Of a stretch of 64,000 nucleotides of DNA, positions 9,591-18,168 are shown piece after piece. Below the pieces are notes generated by a model. The model ran no database searches. It worked only from the letters and a program-made list of their open reading frames with translations, and was not told the DNA's origin. How positions within the stretch are numbered: the stretch's first letter is position 1; every line of letters begins with the position of its first letter. The DNA is taken from the NCBI RefSeq assembly GCF_015704895.1, contig NZ_JADQWB010000008.1, positions 124,001 through 188,000 of the forward strand, in the 5' to 3' direction. The position numbers and the translations under genes are program-made. Origin of the DNA: Agrobacterium leguminum. GTDB lineage: Bacteria; Pseudomonadota; Alphaproteobacteria; Rhizobiales; Rhizobiaceae.

Positions 9591-9597
9591 ATCGCGA

Positions 9598-10050
9598 ATG
9601 TCTTCGGAGCCCACCGTCCTGCGCGCAGCCGGAGCCGGCGATCTGGCCGGATTGCTTGACCTTTACCGGGCGCTCAATCCGTCCGACCCTGAAATGACGG
9701 CAGAAGAAGCGAACACGGCTTTCGCGGCCATGCTCGCCCAGCCGGGCCTGACCGTGTTTCTTGCGACCGAAGGCGAAGAAGCGGTCGCCACCGCCACGCT
9801 GCAGATCGTTCCGAACCTGACGCGCGCCGCCCGCCCCTATGCCCTTATCGAAAACGTGGTGACGCTGGAAAACCGGCGCGGCCGCGGATATGGCCGCGCG
9901 GTGGTGCGCCATGCCGTGGAGGCGGCTTTTGCGGCGAACTGCTACAAGGTGATGCTGTTGACCGGCCGGCAGCGTCCGGAGGTCCACGCCTTTTACGAAA
10001 GCTGCGGTTTCGCGCAGAACAAGACGGGCTTTCAGATCCGGCAGGACTAA
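9598..10050 (+). CDS. GNAT-family N-acetyltransferase
   Basis: A 150-residue protein with the Gcn5-related acetyltransferase fold: ALIENVVTLENRRGRGYGRAVV carries the acetyl-CoA pyrophosphate-binding loop, and the C-terminal HAFYESCGF block is also present. The substrate is unknown. It begins 7 nt after pth and ends 3 nt before the convergent clpS stop. Confidence 0.88.
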   Translation: MSSEPTVLRAAGAGDLAGLLDLYRALNPSDPEMTAEEANTAFAAMLAQPGLTVFLATEGEEAVATATLQIVPNLTRAARPYALIENVVTLENRRGRGYGRAVVRHAVEAAFAANCYKVMLLTGRQRPEVHAFYESCGFAQNKTGFQIRQD

Positions 10051-10053
10051 CGC

Positions 10054-10404
10054 TCACTCCTCCGGCTCGGTGGTGAACATCAGCGGAAATCCCGCTTCCT
10101 TGCCGAGATCGGTCGCTTCCTTGGCCTTGGTCTCGGCGATATCGCGCTCGCAGACAACGACGACCGCGCTGCCGAAGCGGTGCGCCGTCATCATCACCCG
10201 GTGACCGGTTTCCTCGCTCATGCGGAAGACCGCTTTCAACACCACGGTAACGAACTCACGCGGCGTATAGTCGTCATTCAGCAGAATGACCTTGTAGAGC
10301 TTCGGCCGTTCCAGCTTCGGTTTGACTTTCGGTTTCGGCTTGAGATCGACAGGACTGTCACTCATCATGGTCGCTCGTGCCTGTCGCTCATCGCGGTTGT
10401 TCAT
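10054..10404 (-). CDS. clpS: ATP-dependent Clp protease adaptor ClpS
   Basis: ClpS delivers N-degron substrates to ClpAP. The 116-residue protein has a flexible Lys/Pro-rich N-terminus, then the core KVILLNDDYTPREFVTVVL with the DD and hydrophobic-pocket residues that bind N-terminal destabilising residues, followed by HRFGSAVVVVCERDIAETKA. It is convergent with the GNAT gene. No clear Shine-Dalgarno supports either possible start (10404 or the MMSDSP codons at 10368). Confidence 0.93.
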   Translation of the reverse strand: MNNRDERQARATMMSDSPVDLKPKPKVKPKLERPKLYKVILLNDDYTPREFVTVVLKAVFRMSEETGHRVMMTAHRFGSAVVVVCERDIAETKAKEATDLGKEAGFPLMFTTEPEE

Positions 10405-10606
10405 GGGAAAACCCCGTTGATGACGAAAGATCGATCGCTTGACCGGCTTATATTGCGCCGCAACCGCAGCATCGGCAACCCTGCCCGAAATTCCGCACCA
10501 TTAAAGGTGCTTTGCCCGCACAAATCGGCCCGCGGGCTTGACCTTGCCCTGCCCTTTCCGCAAAAGGCTCCTCAACGAATTCTTTCAAACGGACAGGTTT
10601 CAAGCC

Positions 10607-11710
10607 ATGGGCTTCAAATGCGGTATCGTTGGATTGCCAAATGTCGGCAAGTCCACTCTCTTCAACGCGCTGACGAAAACGGCAGCGGCGCAGGCGGCCA
10701 ACTATCCCTTCTGCACCATCGAGCCGAACACCGGCGAAGTGGCGGTTCCGGATGCGCGCATGAAAATCCTCGCCGACATTGCCGGCTCGAAGGAAATCAT
10801 CCCCACCCGCATCTCCTTCGTGGATATCGCCGGCCTGGTGCGCGGCGCATCGAAGGGCGAAGGCTTGGGCAACCAGTTCCTCGCCAATATCCGCGAAGTG
10901 GACGCCGTGGTTCACGTTCTGCGCTGCTTCGAAGATGACGACATCACCCACGTCGAAGGCCGCATCAATCCGGTGGCCGATGCCGAAACCATCGAGACCG
11001 AGCTGATGCTTTCCGACCTCGAAAGCCTTGAGCGCCGCACGGAACAGACCCGCAAGCGCGCCACCGGCAAGGATAAGGAATCGCTGGCGCAGCTGCCGCT
11101 GATGGAAGCCTCGCTGAAGCTTCTGAACGAAGGCAAGCCGGTCCGCACCCTGCTCTCCACGCTTGATGCCGAAGAACTGCGCATCCTTCAGGGCCTCAAC
11201 CTCCTGACCGCGCATCCGGTCCTCTACGTCTGCAACGTCGCCGAAAGCGACGCCGTCGACGGCAACGAACATACCAAGGCCGTTGCCGAAATGGCCAAGG
11301 CTCAGGGTGCGGAATCCGTCGTCATCTCCGCGGCGATCGAATCCGAAGTCGCGCAGCTTCCCGATGAAGAGGCGAAGGAATTCCTCTCGGCCCTGGGGCT
11401 TGAGGAAGCAGGCCTCGACCGCCTGATCCGCGCCGGCTACAAGCTGCTCGATCTCATCACCTATTTCACCGTCGGCCCGAAGGAATGCCGCGCCTGGACC
11501 ATCGAGCGCGGCACCAAGGCCCCGCAGGCCGCCGGCGTGATCCACTCCGATTTCGAACGCGGCTTCATCCGCGCCAACACCATCGCTTACAACGACTATG
11601 TCGCCTTCAAGGGCGAAGTCGGCGCGAAGGAAGCCGGCAAGGCTCGCGACGAAGGCAAGGAATATGTGGTTCAGGATGGCGACGTCATCCACTTCCGCTT
11701 CAATACCTGA
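10607..11710 (+). CDS. ychF: Redox-regulated ATPase YchF (Obg-related)
   Basis: A 367-residue P-loop NTPase of the Obg family that prefers ATP and associates with ribosomes. GLPNVGKST at residues 9-17 is the Walker A with the YchF start MGFKCGIVG. ISFVDIAGLVRGASKGEGLGN supplies G2/G3, and the C-terminus carries the TGS-like YchF domain (KECRAWTIERGTKAPQAAGVIHSDFE). The start at 10607 is chosen because the family begins exactly there; the frame opens at 10538 without support. Confidence 0.97.
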   Translation: MGFKCGIVGLPNVGKSTLFNALTKTAAAQAANYPFCTIEPNTGEVAVPDARMKILADIAGSKEIIPTRISFVDIAGLVRGASKGEGLGNQFLANIREVDAVVHVLRCFEDDDITHVEGRINPVADAETIETELMLSDLESLERRTEQTRKRATGKDKESLAQLPLMEASLKLLNEGKPVRTLLSTLDAEELRILQGLNLLTAHPVLYVCNVAESDAVDGNEHTKAVAEMAKAQGAESVVISAAIESEVAQLPDEEAKEFLSALGLEEAGLDRLIRAGYKLLDLITYFTVGPKECRAWTIERGTKAPQAAGVIHSDFERGFIRANTIAYNDYVAFKGEVGAKEAGKARDEGKEYVVQDGDVIHFRFNT

Positions 11711-11763
11711 TCTGGATTGAGGTGAGGACGGTCGGGGCGTAGTCGCCCGGACATCGCGGCACG

Positions 11764-11888
11764 GTTTCTTCTCCCCGCCGGGGAGAAGGTGGCCCGAAGG
11801 GTCGGATGAGGGGGCAAGCTCTCGGTTTATCTCTACCCTCGCCCCTCATCCCGCTGCCGCGACCTTCTCCCCCTCGGGGAGAAGAAAC
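11764..11888. repeat. Palindromic intergenic element (RIME-like)
   Basis: Two arms of about 49 nt, each containing CTTCTCCCC..GGGGAGAAGGT and GGATGAGGGG, face each other around a short centre, so the whole 125 bp can fold into one long hairpin with nested stems. The core resembles the intergenic mosaic elements known from rhizobia, as far as I remember them. It occupies most of the 291-nt gap between ychF and the MaoC pair. No ORF is supported in it. Confidence 0.7.
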
Positions 11889-12001
11889 AGGCGGCACCCG
11901 CTCGCCCCATTCCGCCGCATCGCACCCTCGATTTGACCTTTACGTAAAGGGAAAAATCATTTTAGATGCCGCCGATATTGACTGTGCGAAGGGAGGAAAC
12001 C

Positions 12002-12475
12002 ATGACGCCGGTCGCGACATATGCCTATGAGGATTTTTCCGTCGGTCGGGAATTTCCTTTGGGCCCACAATCGATTTCCGCAGAGCAGATCATCACCTTC
12101 GCCAGCGAATTCGACCCGCAGCCGATGCATCTTTCCGAAGAGGCGGGCCGCCAGAGCATTCTCGGCGGACTGGCGGCTTCCGGCTGGCATACCTGCAGCC
12201 TGCTGATGCGGATGATGGCGGACAGCTACATCTCGAACTCGACCTCGCAGGGCAGCCCCGGAATCGATTTCGTTGACTGGAAAAAGCCGGTTCTGGCGGG
12301 CGATACGCTTGTCGGAAAATCCATCGTGCTGGAACAGCGGCCCTCCGCCTCGCGCCCCGGCATCGGCCTCGTGAAATTACGCCACGAGCTTTATAACCAG
12401 CGCGGCGTTCTGGTATCGCACGGCGAAAACACCGTGATGTTCCTGATGCGCGGCAATGGAGGCGTTGCAGCATGA
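12002..12475 (+). CDS. MaoC-family hot-dog dehydratase, copy 1
   Basis: Predicted (R)-specific enoyl-CoA hydratase-like enzyme of 157 residues. The hydratase-2 motif appears as FASEFDPQPMH, retaining the catalytic Asp and His of the D-x-[NQ]-P-x-H signature, followed by GGLAASGWHT. The start at 12002 has an excellent GGGAGGAAACC leader. Its stop overlaps the start of a second MaoC gene by 4 nt. The substrate is unknown. Confidence 0.9.
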   Translation: MTPVATYAYEDFSVGREFPLGPQSISAEQIITFASEFDPQPMHLSEEAGRQSILGGLAASGWHTCSLLMRMMADSYISNSTSQGSPGIDFVDWKKPVLAGDTLVGKSIVLEQRPSASRPGIGLVKLRHELYNQRGVLVSHGENTVMFLMRGNGGVAA

Positions 12476-12939
12476 AACTGGCAGAACTTTCTCCCATCGG
12501 CGAACGTGTCACCCTCGATACGCTGCATTTTTCCGCCGAAGACATCATCCGTTTTGCCCGCGATTTCGATCCGCAGCCCTTTCATCTCGACGCGGAAGCC
12601 GCAAAGAACAGCGTTTTCGGCGCTCTCTGCGCTTCCGGCTGGCACACCGGCGCAGGCTGGATGAAATGCTTCCTCTCTCACTGGGCCAAAGAGGTGAAAA
12701 GGTTGAAACTACAGGGCCTTGAGCCGCCCAAACTCGGCCCCTCCCCCGGCTTTCGCGAACTCAAATGGAAAAAACCGGTCTTCGCCGGAGACGATGTCAC
12801 CTATTTCGTCACCCTGCTCGAGACCCGAGCGCTGGAATCCAGAGCCGGCGTCTGGCTGAACACCACATTTAACGAGGGCGTCAACCAGTCGGGAGAAACA
12901 GTGATGACCTTCCAGAGCGGGGTTCTGGAATTCGAATAG
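12472..12939 (+). CDS. MaoC-family hot-dog dehydratase, copy 2
   Basis: A 155-residue paralogue of the upstream gene, with FARDFDPQPFH and GALCASGWHT, so the catalytic Asp/His pair is also kept. The ATGA overlap with copy 1 implies translational coupling. Two single-domain hot-dog proteins made together could assemble as a heterodimer, as in actinobacterial HadAB-type pairs, or as separate homodimers; the sequence does not decide. Confidence 0.9.
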   Translation: MKLAELSPIGERVTLDTLHFSAEDIIRFARDFDPQPFHLDAEAAKNSVFGALCASGWHTGAGWMKCFLSHWAKEVKRLKLQGLEPPKLGPSPGFRELKWKKPVFAGDDVTYFVTLLETRALESRAGVWLNTTFNEGVNQSGETVMTFQSGVLEFE

Positions 12940-12947
12940 AAAAGCGT

Positions 12948-12976
12948 CGGGGCAATAGCGTCACCATTGCCCCGTT
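12948..12976. terminator. Hairpin between convergent MaoC and apt genes
   Basis: CGGGGCAAT pairs with ATTGCCCCG around a 9-nt loop, 9 nt beyond the second MaoC stop and just before the apt stop. It is a bidirectional terminator candidate, but the T-tract is poor. Confidence 0.5.
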
Positions 12977-12982
12977 ACCATC

Positions 12983-13525
12983 TCAGTGGCCGGAAAATTC
13001 CACCAGCGTCCGCACCTCGACACCGAGGTCTTCCAGCTTCTTGCGGCCACCGAGATCGGGCAGGTCGATAACGAAACAGGCGGAAACGATCTCCGCACCC
13101 ATCTGCCGCAGCAGCTTGACCGCGCCTTCGGCAGTGCCGCCGGTGGCAATCAGGTCATCGACCAGAATAACTTTTTCGCCCGGCTGTACCGCATCCACAT
13201 GCATTTCCATTTCGTCGACGCCGTATTCAAGGCTGTAGGCGACGCGGACGGTGGTGTGCGGCAGCTTGCCCTTCTTGCGGATCGGCACGAAACCGGCCGA
13301 TAGCTGATGCGCCACCGCACCGCCCAGAATGAAGCCGCGTGCTTCCATGCCGGCGATCTTGTCGATCTTCGTTCCCGCATAGGGCTGCACGAGTTCGTCC
13401 ACGGCACGGCGAAAAGCGCGGGGGTTGCCGAGCAGTGTCGTGATGTCCCGGAAGATGATGCCCGGCTTCGGATAGTCGGGAATGGAACGGATGGCAGCGG
13501 AAAGCTCCGAAGCGATAACGGTCAT
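12983..13525 (-). CDS. apt: Adenine phosphoribosyltransferase
   Basis: Salvages adenine to AMP with PRPP. The 180-residue protein has the type I PRTase PRPP-binding loop [16 protein letters not shown] and the typical APT beginning ([26 protein letters not shown]). The normal length is about 180 residues. It is transcribed alone, on the strand opposite to the MaoC pair. Confidence 0.97.
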   Translation of the reverse strand: MTVIASELSAAIRSIPDYPKPGIIFRDITTLLGNPRAFRRAVDELVQPYAGTKIDKIAGMEARGFILGGAVAHQLSAGFVPIRKKGKLPHTTVRVAYSLEYGVDEMEMHVDAVQPGEKVILVDDLIATGGTAEGAVKLLRQMGAEIVSACFVIDLPDLGGRKKLEDLGVEVRTLVEFSGH

Positions 13526-13617
13526 GGTATTTCCAGTTGAGACTAGGGAAATGGATCAGAAGGTTCGGGCCACCCTATCAACTTGACGGCTGCGGACCAA
13601 CTAAAAAGGGCCGGCGC

Positions 13618-14010
13618 TCATTCCGCCGGCGACATTCCCTCGATCCGCGCCCAGACCGGGCAGACATCCTCGAAGGAATGCGACAGGGGCCGCAGCGCCT
13701 CATCTTCCCTGTCATCGAAACTTCCCGAGACCAACGCAACCGTCGGCGCATCGTCGATGGCGCCAAGCGTGCTGCCGCAGATCGGGCAGAAAGCCCGGCT
13801 GGAATAATCGGAGGATCGGAAAGTCGAAGGCGCGCCGCCCTCTCCCGTCCACGTCACCGCATCCCTCTCGAACTCCACCCAGGCAAGGCTGGGCGCACCG
13901 GAATGCCGCTGGCAGATATCGCAGGAGCAAGTGTGCGGATTGCCGGGCTCGCCCTTCGCTTCAAAACGGATGGAGCCGCATAGACAGCCGCCGTTACGAA
14001 TTTTCGTCAT
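13618..14010 (-). CDS. GFA/CENP-V domain protein
   Basis: A 130-residue zinc protein of the glutathione-dependent formaldehyde-activating (GFA) fold. GGCLCGSIRF, CSCDICQRHSG and FCPICGSTLG supply the conserved Cys pairs that bind two zincs. The GFA family contains few proven enzymes, so the substrate is unknown. The start at 14010 (MTKIRNGG) is preferred because AGAGGGATGGTGGAA lies upstream; 14031 is an alternative. Confidence 0.85.
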   Translation of the reverse strand: MTKIRNGGCLCGSIRFEAKGEPGNPHTCSCDICQRHSGAPSLAWVEFERDAVTWTGEGGAPSTFRSSDYSSRAFCPICGSTLGAIDDAPTVALVSGSFDDREDEALRPLSHSFEDVCPVWARIEGMSPAE

Positions 14011-14033
14011 TTCCACCATCCCTCTCGACACAT

Positions 14034-14064
14034 GAAAAGGCCCCCACGGAAGACCGTGGGGGCC
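14034..14064 (-). terminator. Intrinsic terminator of the petABC operon
   Basis: An 11-bp stem GGCCCCCACGG/CCGTGGGGGCC with a TCTT loop is followed by TTTTC on the minus strand, about 30 nt after the petC stop codon. Confidence 0.85.
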
Positions 14065-14094
14065 AATGACTGACAGGCATCTTCTGGATGCCGA

Positions 14095-14979
14095 TCAATG
14101 TTCCTTGTTGGCGTAGACCGATTTCTTGGTGAGATAGATCAGCGCCGTGAAGATGAACAGGAACACCATGACCATGAAGCCGGTGCGCTTGCGCTCTTCA
14201 AGATGCGGTTCTGCCGCCCACATCAGGAACGCAGCAACGTCCTTGGAATATTGGTCCACGGTCTGCGGCGCGCCGTCATCATAGGTCACCTGATCGGCAC
14301 TGATCGGCGGCGCCATCTTCAGCGCGGCTGCGCTGACGAAATACGGGTTGAAATGCGTGCCTTCCGACACTTCAACGCCGGCCGGCGGATCCTGATATCC
14401 GGTCAGCAGCGCATGGATGTAGTCCGGGCCGCCTTCCTGATAACCGCCGACGATCGGGATCATGTCGATGAGGAATTGCGGAAAACCGCGCTCCACACCG
14501 CGCGCCTTGGCGAGCAGCGACATGTCGGGCGGGGCCGCCCCACCGTTGGCGGCTGCCGCCGCCTCATGGTTCGGGAAAGGCGAAGGGAAATGATCGGAAG
14601 GCACGGCCTTGCGATTATACATTTCACCATCGGCGTTCGGCCCGTCCTGCACTTCATATTCCGCGGCGAAAGCCTTCACCTGCTCGTCCGAATAACCGAG
14701 ATCCTCCAGCGTGCGGAAGGAAACGAGGCTCATGGAATGGCAGGCGGAGCAGACTTCCTTATAGACCTTCAGACCGCGCTGAAGCTGGCCCTTGTCATAT
14801 TTGCCGAAGGGTCCGGCAAAGGACCAGCTCTGCTCCTCGGGCTTGATGACCGGGAAGTGACCCCCGGCAATCGCGTGCTCCGTCTGGGCGGCGAGATCAT
14901 GGCTCTCCTCCGCCGCGAAGGCGGCGGCGGAACAGCCGATGGCGGCGAAAAGCGCGATGCTCGTTACAAGCTTCTTCAT
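14095..14979 (-). CDS. petC: Cytochrome c1 of the bc1 complex
   Basis: Haem-c subunit of complex III that passes electrons from the Rieske centre to soluble cytochrome c. The 294-residue precursor begins with a signal peptide (MKKLVTSIALF...AFA). It has the haem-attachment motif CSACH at 77-81, an axial-Met region (ALKMAPPIS) and a C-terminal membrane anchor (FMVMVFLFIFTALIYL). The start at 14979 is chosen because AAGGAAGG precedes it at good spacing and the signal peptide starts there; the long N-terminal frame to 15174 overlaps petB and has no support. Last gene of petABC. Confidence 0.95.
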   Translation of the reverse strand: MKKLVTSIALFAAIGCSAAAFAAEESHDLAAQTEHAIAGGHFPVIKPEEQSWSFAGPFGKYDKGQLQRGLKVYKEVCSACHSMSLVSFRTLEDLGYSDEQVKAFAAEYEVQDGPNADGEMYNRKAVPSDHFPSPFPNHEAAAAANGGAAPPDMSLLAKARGVERGFPQFLIDMIPIVGGYQEGGPDYIHALLTGYQDPPAGVEVSEGTHFNPYFVSAAALKMAPPISADQVTYDDGAPQTVDQYSKDVAAFLMWAAEPHLEERKRTGFMVMVFLFIFTALIYLTKKSVYANKEH

Positions 14980-15001
14980 TGTCGTCATCCTTCCTTCGCG
15001 C

Positions 15002-16324
15002 TCAGACTTCGGCAGCCGCAGATGCGGCACCCGTCTTGGCGGCGTTCTTTTCGAGAACGGCCTCGGTAATCGAATTCGGAATACGCCGGGGCGTTTCGAC
15101 CAGACCGAGGATCGGCATGATGACGAGGAAGAAACCGAAATAATAAAGCGTGCCGAGCTGCGAATAGCCGACATAATTGCCTTTCAGATCGCCGGTGAGC
15201 AGGCCGATCAGGCCAGTTCCTTCCGCCGGGCGCGAACCCAGCCAGCCGAGCATGATGGCATTGACCACGAACAGCCAGAAAAACATCTTGTACCAGGGAC
15301 GATAGACGGCGGAACGCACCTTCGACGTATCGAGCCAGGGCAGGAAGAACAGCACGACGATCGCGCCGAACATCACGAGAACGCCACCGAGCTTGGAATC
15401 GATGATCCAGATGTTGAAGGTGATGGCGCGCAGCATGGCGTAGAACGGCAGGAAGTACCATTCCGGAACGATATGCGCCGGCGTCTTCAGCGGATCGGCC
15501 ATGATGTAGTTGTCGGGGTGGCCAAGGAAGTTCGGCATGTAGAACACGAACCAGGCATAACCGATCAGGAACACGGAAACACCGAGCGCATCCTTCAGCG
15601 TCGCATAGGGTGTGAAGGGAACCGTGTCGGTCTTGCTCTTCACTTCAACGCCGGTCGGGTTGGTCTGGCCGGTCACATGCAGCGCCCAGATGTGCAGGAT
15701 CACGACGCCTGCGATCATGAAGGGCAGCAGATAATGAAGCGCAAAGAAGCGGTTCAGGGTCGGCTGATCAACGGCAAAGCCGCCGAGCAGGAACTGCTGG
15801 ATCCATTCGCCGATGGCCGGGAACGCGGTGAAGAAGCCGGTGATAACGGTTGCGCCCCAGAAGGACATCTGGCCCCAGGGCAGAACGTAGCCCATGAAGC
15901 CCGTCGCCATCATCAGCAGGAAGATCACGCAGCCGAGAATCCAGAGGATTTCGCGCGGCGCCTTGTAGGAGCCGTAATAAAGGCCACGGGCGATGTGCAG
16001 GTAAACCGCGATGAAGAAGAACGACGCACCGTTGGCATGCATGTAGCGCAGCAGCCAGCCATGGTTGACGTCGCGCATGATCTTTTCGACGGAATTGAAG
16101 GCGACCGTCGTTTCGGCCGCATAATGCATGGCCAGCACGACGCCGGTGAGGATTTGCACCAGCAGCATGACGGAAAGCATCGCGCCGAAGGTGTAGGCGT
16201 AGTTCAGGTTACGCGGGACAGGATAGGCAACGAAGCTGTCATAGATCATGCGCGGCAAGGGAAGCCGCGAATCGATCCACCTTTCGATGCCGGTGGACGG
16301 CTGATAACTGGAATGGCCACTCAT
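15002..16324 (-). CDS. petB: Cytochrome b of the bc1 complex
   Basis: Membrane core of complex III carrying the quinol oxidation and quinone reduction sites and haems bL and bH. The 440-residue protein has the expected multi-helix pattern, haem-ligand His residues in the MHYAAET and [19 protein letters not shown] helices, and the Qo-site signature PEWYFLPFY. It sits 14 nt after petA and 22 nt before petC. Cytochromes b and c1 are separate, unlike the fused fbcH of Bradyrhizobium. Confidence 0.97.
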   Translation of the reverse strand: MSGHSSYQPSTGIERWIDSRLPLPRMIYDSFVAYPVPRNLNYAYTFGAMLSVMLLVQILTGVVLAMHYAAETTVAFNSVEKIMRDVNHGWLLRYMHANGASFFFIAVYLHIARGLYYGSYKAPREILWILGCVIFLLMMATGFMGYVLPWGQMSFWGATVITGFFTAFPAIGEWIQQFLLGGFAVDQPTLNRFFALHYLLPFMIAGVVILHIWALHVTGQTNPTGVEVKSKTDTVPFTPYATLKDALGVSVFLIGYAWFVFYMPNFLGHPDNYIMADPLKTPAHIVPEWYFLPFYAMLRAITFNIWIIDSKLGGVLVMFGAIVVLFFLPWLDTSKVRSAVYRPWYKMFFWLFVVNAIMLGWLGSRPAEGTGLIGLLTGDLKGNYVGYSQLGTLYYFGFFLVIMPILGLVETPRRIPNSITEAVLEKNAAKTGAASAAAEV

Positions 16325-16338
16325 GAATATCTGTCCCC

Positions 16339-16917
16339 TTATCCGATCTTGATCACGGTATCGGATGTGAATGCAAATGTCGGGATGGCGAGGTTCTGCG
16401 GCGCCGGACCCTTACGTATGCGGCCCGCCGTATCGTAGTGCGAGCCATGGCAGGGACAGAACCACCCGCCGAAATCGCCGGCCTGGCCGAGCGGGATGCA
16501 ACCGAGATGGGTACAGGAACCGACCATGACGATCCAGTTTTCCTTGCCCTCGCCGGCGGAGCGGTCGATATCCGTCGCCTGCGCGTCGGCGGCGATGTTG
16601 GCATTGCGCGCCACGGGATCCTTCAGATCGCCGAGAGCGACGGCCTTGGCTTCCTCGATTTCCTTTTCCGTGCGGTTGCGGATGAAAATCGGCTTGCCGC
16701 GCCACTTCACGGTAAGCGACATGCCCGGCTCGACGGCCGCGACATCCACCTCGATGGAGGCGAGCGCCAGCGTCGATGCATCGGGACGCATCTGGTCGAT
16801 AAAGGGCCATGCAACTGCGGCGGCACCGACAGCGCCCGCCATTCCCGTCACTAGGTAAAGAAAATCGCGACGGGTCGGTTCACCCGAAGCGTCGTGATTG
16901 GTTACGTGCTCGCTCAC
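16339..16917 (-). CDS. petA: Rieske iron-sulfur subunit of the bc1 complex
   Basis: Transfers electrons from ubiquinol to cytochrome c1 through a [2Fe-2S] cluster. The 192-residue protein has a Tat-type N-terminus ([14 protein letters not shown]) that stays as a membrane anchor. The cluster ligands are C135/H137 (CTHLGC) and C154/H157 (CPCHGSH), with the C140/C156 disulfide pair. The start codon is GTG. It lies two nucleotides beyond the stop codon of a 12-residue upstream ORF with a strong Shine-Dalgarno, which may couple translation. Confidence 0.96.
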   Translation of the reverse strand: MSEHVTNHDASGEPTRRDFLYLVTGMAGAVGAAAVAWPFIDQMRPDASTLALASIEVDVAAVEPGMSLTVKWRGKPIFIRNRTEKEIEEAKAVALGDLKDPVARNANIAADAQATDIDRSAGEGKENWIVMVGSCTHLGCIPLGQAGDFGGWFCPCHGSHYDTAGRIRKGPAPQNLAIPTFAFTSDTVIKIG

Positions 16918-16919
16918 CG

Positions 16920-16958
16920 CTACACCATCCTCTGCGCTGTTTTTGCCGTAAATCGCAT
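16920..16958 (-). CDS. Possible 12-residue upstream ORF before petA
   Basis: ATG follows GCGGGAGGACTC, a near-ideal Shine-Dalgarno, and opens [12 protein letters not shown], ending in TAG two nucleotides before the GTG start of petA. The position suggests translational coupling or regulation of petA; alternatively it marks a mutated original petA start. The remaining 309-nt gap up to 17226 holds the operon promoter and no other supported gene. Confidence 0.45.
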   Translation of the reverse strand: MRFTAKTAQRMV

Positions 16959-17054
16959 GAGTCCTCCCGCTATGATTTGATCCAAGACAAACTCCGTCCC
17001 ATCGTCCTGGTCATTCTCGCGGCATTTGAGAAACCGCGTCATGTGTTTGATCGC

Positions 17055-17082
17055 AAAATATTGACTGACTTGGCAAGAGCAA
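17055..17082 (-). promoter_or_regulatory. Possible petABC promoter
   Basis: On the minus strand TTGCTC and TATTTT are separated by 16 nt, about 95 nt upstream of the small ORF before petA. The match to the consensus is moderate. Confidence 0.35.
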
Positions 17083-17226
17083 AGCACACAAAGCTGCCGT
17101 AATTCTGCCGGAGGGGGCCGATTTGGCTCGCATTTTTTCGCCGTCCTTGGCAGGCGGGCAACATTGTGCGCATCCATACACCATGTTAGGAGACTTCAAG
17201 GGAGAGCGCGGAAAGCAAGGATTCGG

Positions 17227-18159
17227 ATGACGGCGAAGCTCTCTTGCATGGTCTCCACGGCAGTGGCTGCCGTTCTTTTCGTCGCCAGCCTGCGTTATGT
17301 GACGGATTTCTGGCTTCTCGCCTTCGTCACCAGTTTCCAGCTGCACATCGCCATCGTCTGTATCCTGCTCTCATGCCTCGTTTTCTGGCTGACGCGCGAC
17401 GCGGTTTCAGTGCTCCTCGTCGTCTGGTCGCTTGCGCTGGCCATCCATGCCATTGCCATGCTTCTGGAATTTTCCACATCCGCCACCCCGGCGCCGGGCG
17501 CCAAACCCTTCCGGCTGCTGTCCTTCAACGTGCTGATGGACAATGCCGCCAATGCGGATGCGATTGCCGACACGATTGTCGAATCGGGTGCGGATGCCGT
17601 CTATCTCTTCGAGGCGGCGGCGCTGAAATCGGCCCTGCCGCGACTGCAGCAAACCTATCCGCACAGGCTTGGCTGTTACATCGGAACGCCCGGATGCGAT
17701 CTGGTCATCCTGTCAAAAAGACCGTTGCTGGAAGGCCGTTTCCACAGCCTCAGCGATCTTCGCCGGGATCGGTTCGCCATAGCCCATATCGATCTCGACG
17801 GCACGGAACTGACGCTCGCAGCCGGGCATATCACCAAGCCCTATTTCGACGATTATCATCGCGACGAACTCGATGAAGTGAGTGAAATTCTCTTTCGCGT
17901 CACCGGGCCGCTCATCCTGGCCGGAGATTTTAATTCGGCCAGCATCGCCCCTGACATGCGCGCTTTCCTCGCCGCCAACGATCTGAAGAAAGCGACCTTC
18001 GAACCCGCCACATGGCCGACAGAGGCCGGCCGCTTCGGCATCGCCATCGACCACATCTTCGCCCGCGAACCGGCGACGCTGATGAAAACCACCCGCCTGC
18101 CCTACAGCCTCGGTTCCAATCATTACGGCCTGATGGCGGATTTCATGATCGGGAAATAG
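17227..18159 (+). CDS. Membrane-anchored endonuclease/exonuclease/phosphatase-fold protein
   Basis: A 310-residue protein with three hydrophobic N-terminal segments (about residues 5-85) followed by an EEP-superfamily domain: FRLLSFNVLMDN, an acidic FEAAAL position, LILAGDFNS and a C-terminal SNHYGLMADF supply the usual catalytic Asn/Asp/His positions. The active domain probably faces the periplasm. The substrate could be a nucleic acid, phospholipid or phosphate ester. The start at 17227 is preferred over 17164 because of the AAGGA leader and the hydrophobic start. Confidence 0.85.
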   Translation: MTAKLSCMVSTAVAAVLFVASLRYVTDFWLLAFVTSFQLHIAIVCILLSCLVFWLTRDAVSVLLVVWSLALAIHAIAMLLEFSTSATPAPGAKPFRLLSFNVLMDNAANADAIADTIVESGADAVYLFEAAALKSALPRLQQTYPHRLGCYIGTPGCDLVILSKRPLLEGRFHSLSDLRRDRFAIAHIDLDGTELTLAAGHITKPYFDDYHRDELDEVSEILFRVTGPLILAGDFNSASIAPDMRAFLAANDLKKATFEPATWPTEAGRFGIAIDHIFAREPATLMKTTRLPYSLGSNHYGLMADFMIGK

Positions 18160-18168
18160 CCGACGGCC

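Noticed and set aside
14939..16438. 499-residue plus-strand ORF opposite petB
   Set aside because: Antisense shadow of a certain cytochrome b gene; composition is that of a reversed high-GC gene, with no domain and no Shine-Dalgarno.
17011..17346. 111-residue minus-strand ORF upstream of petA
   Set aside because: Overlaps the petABC promoter and the EEP gene; no domain or Shine-Dalgarno.
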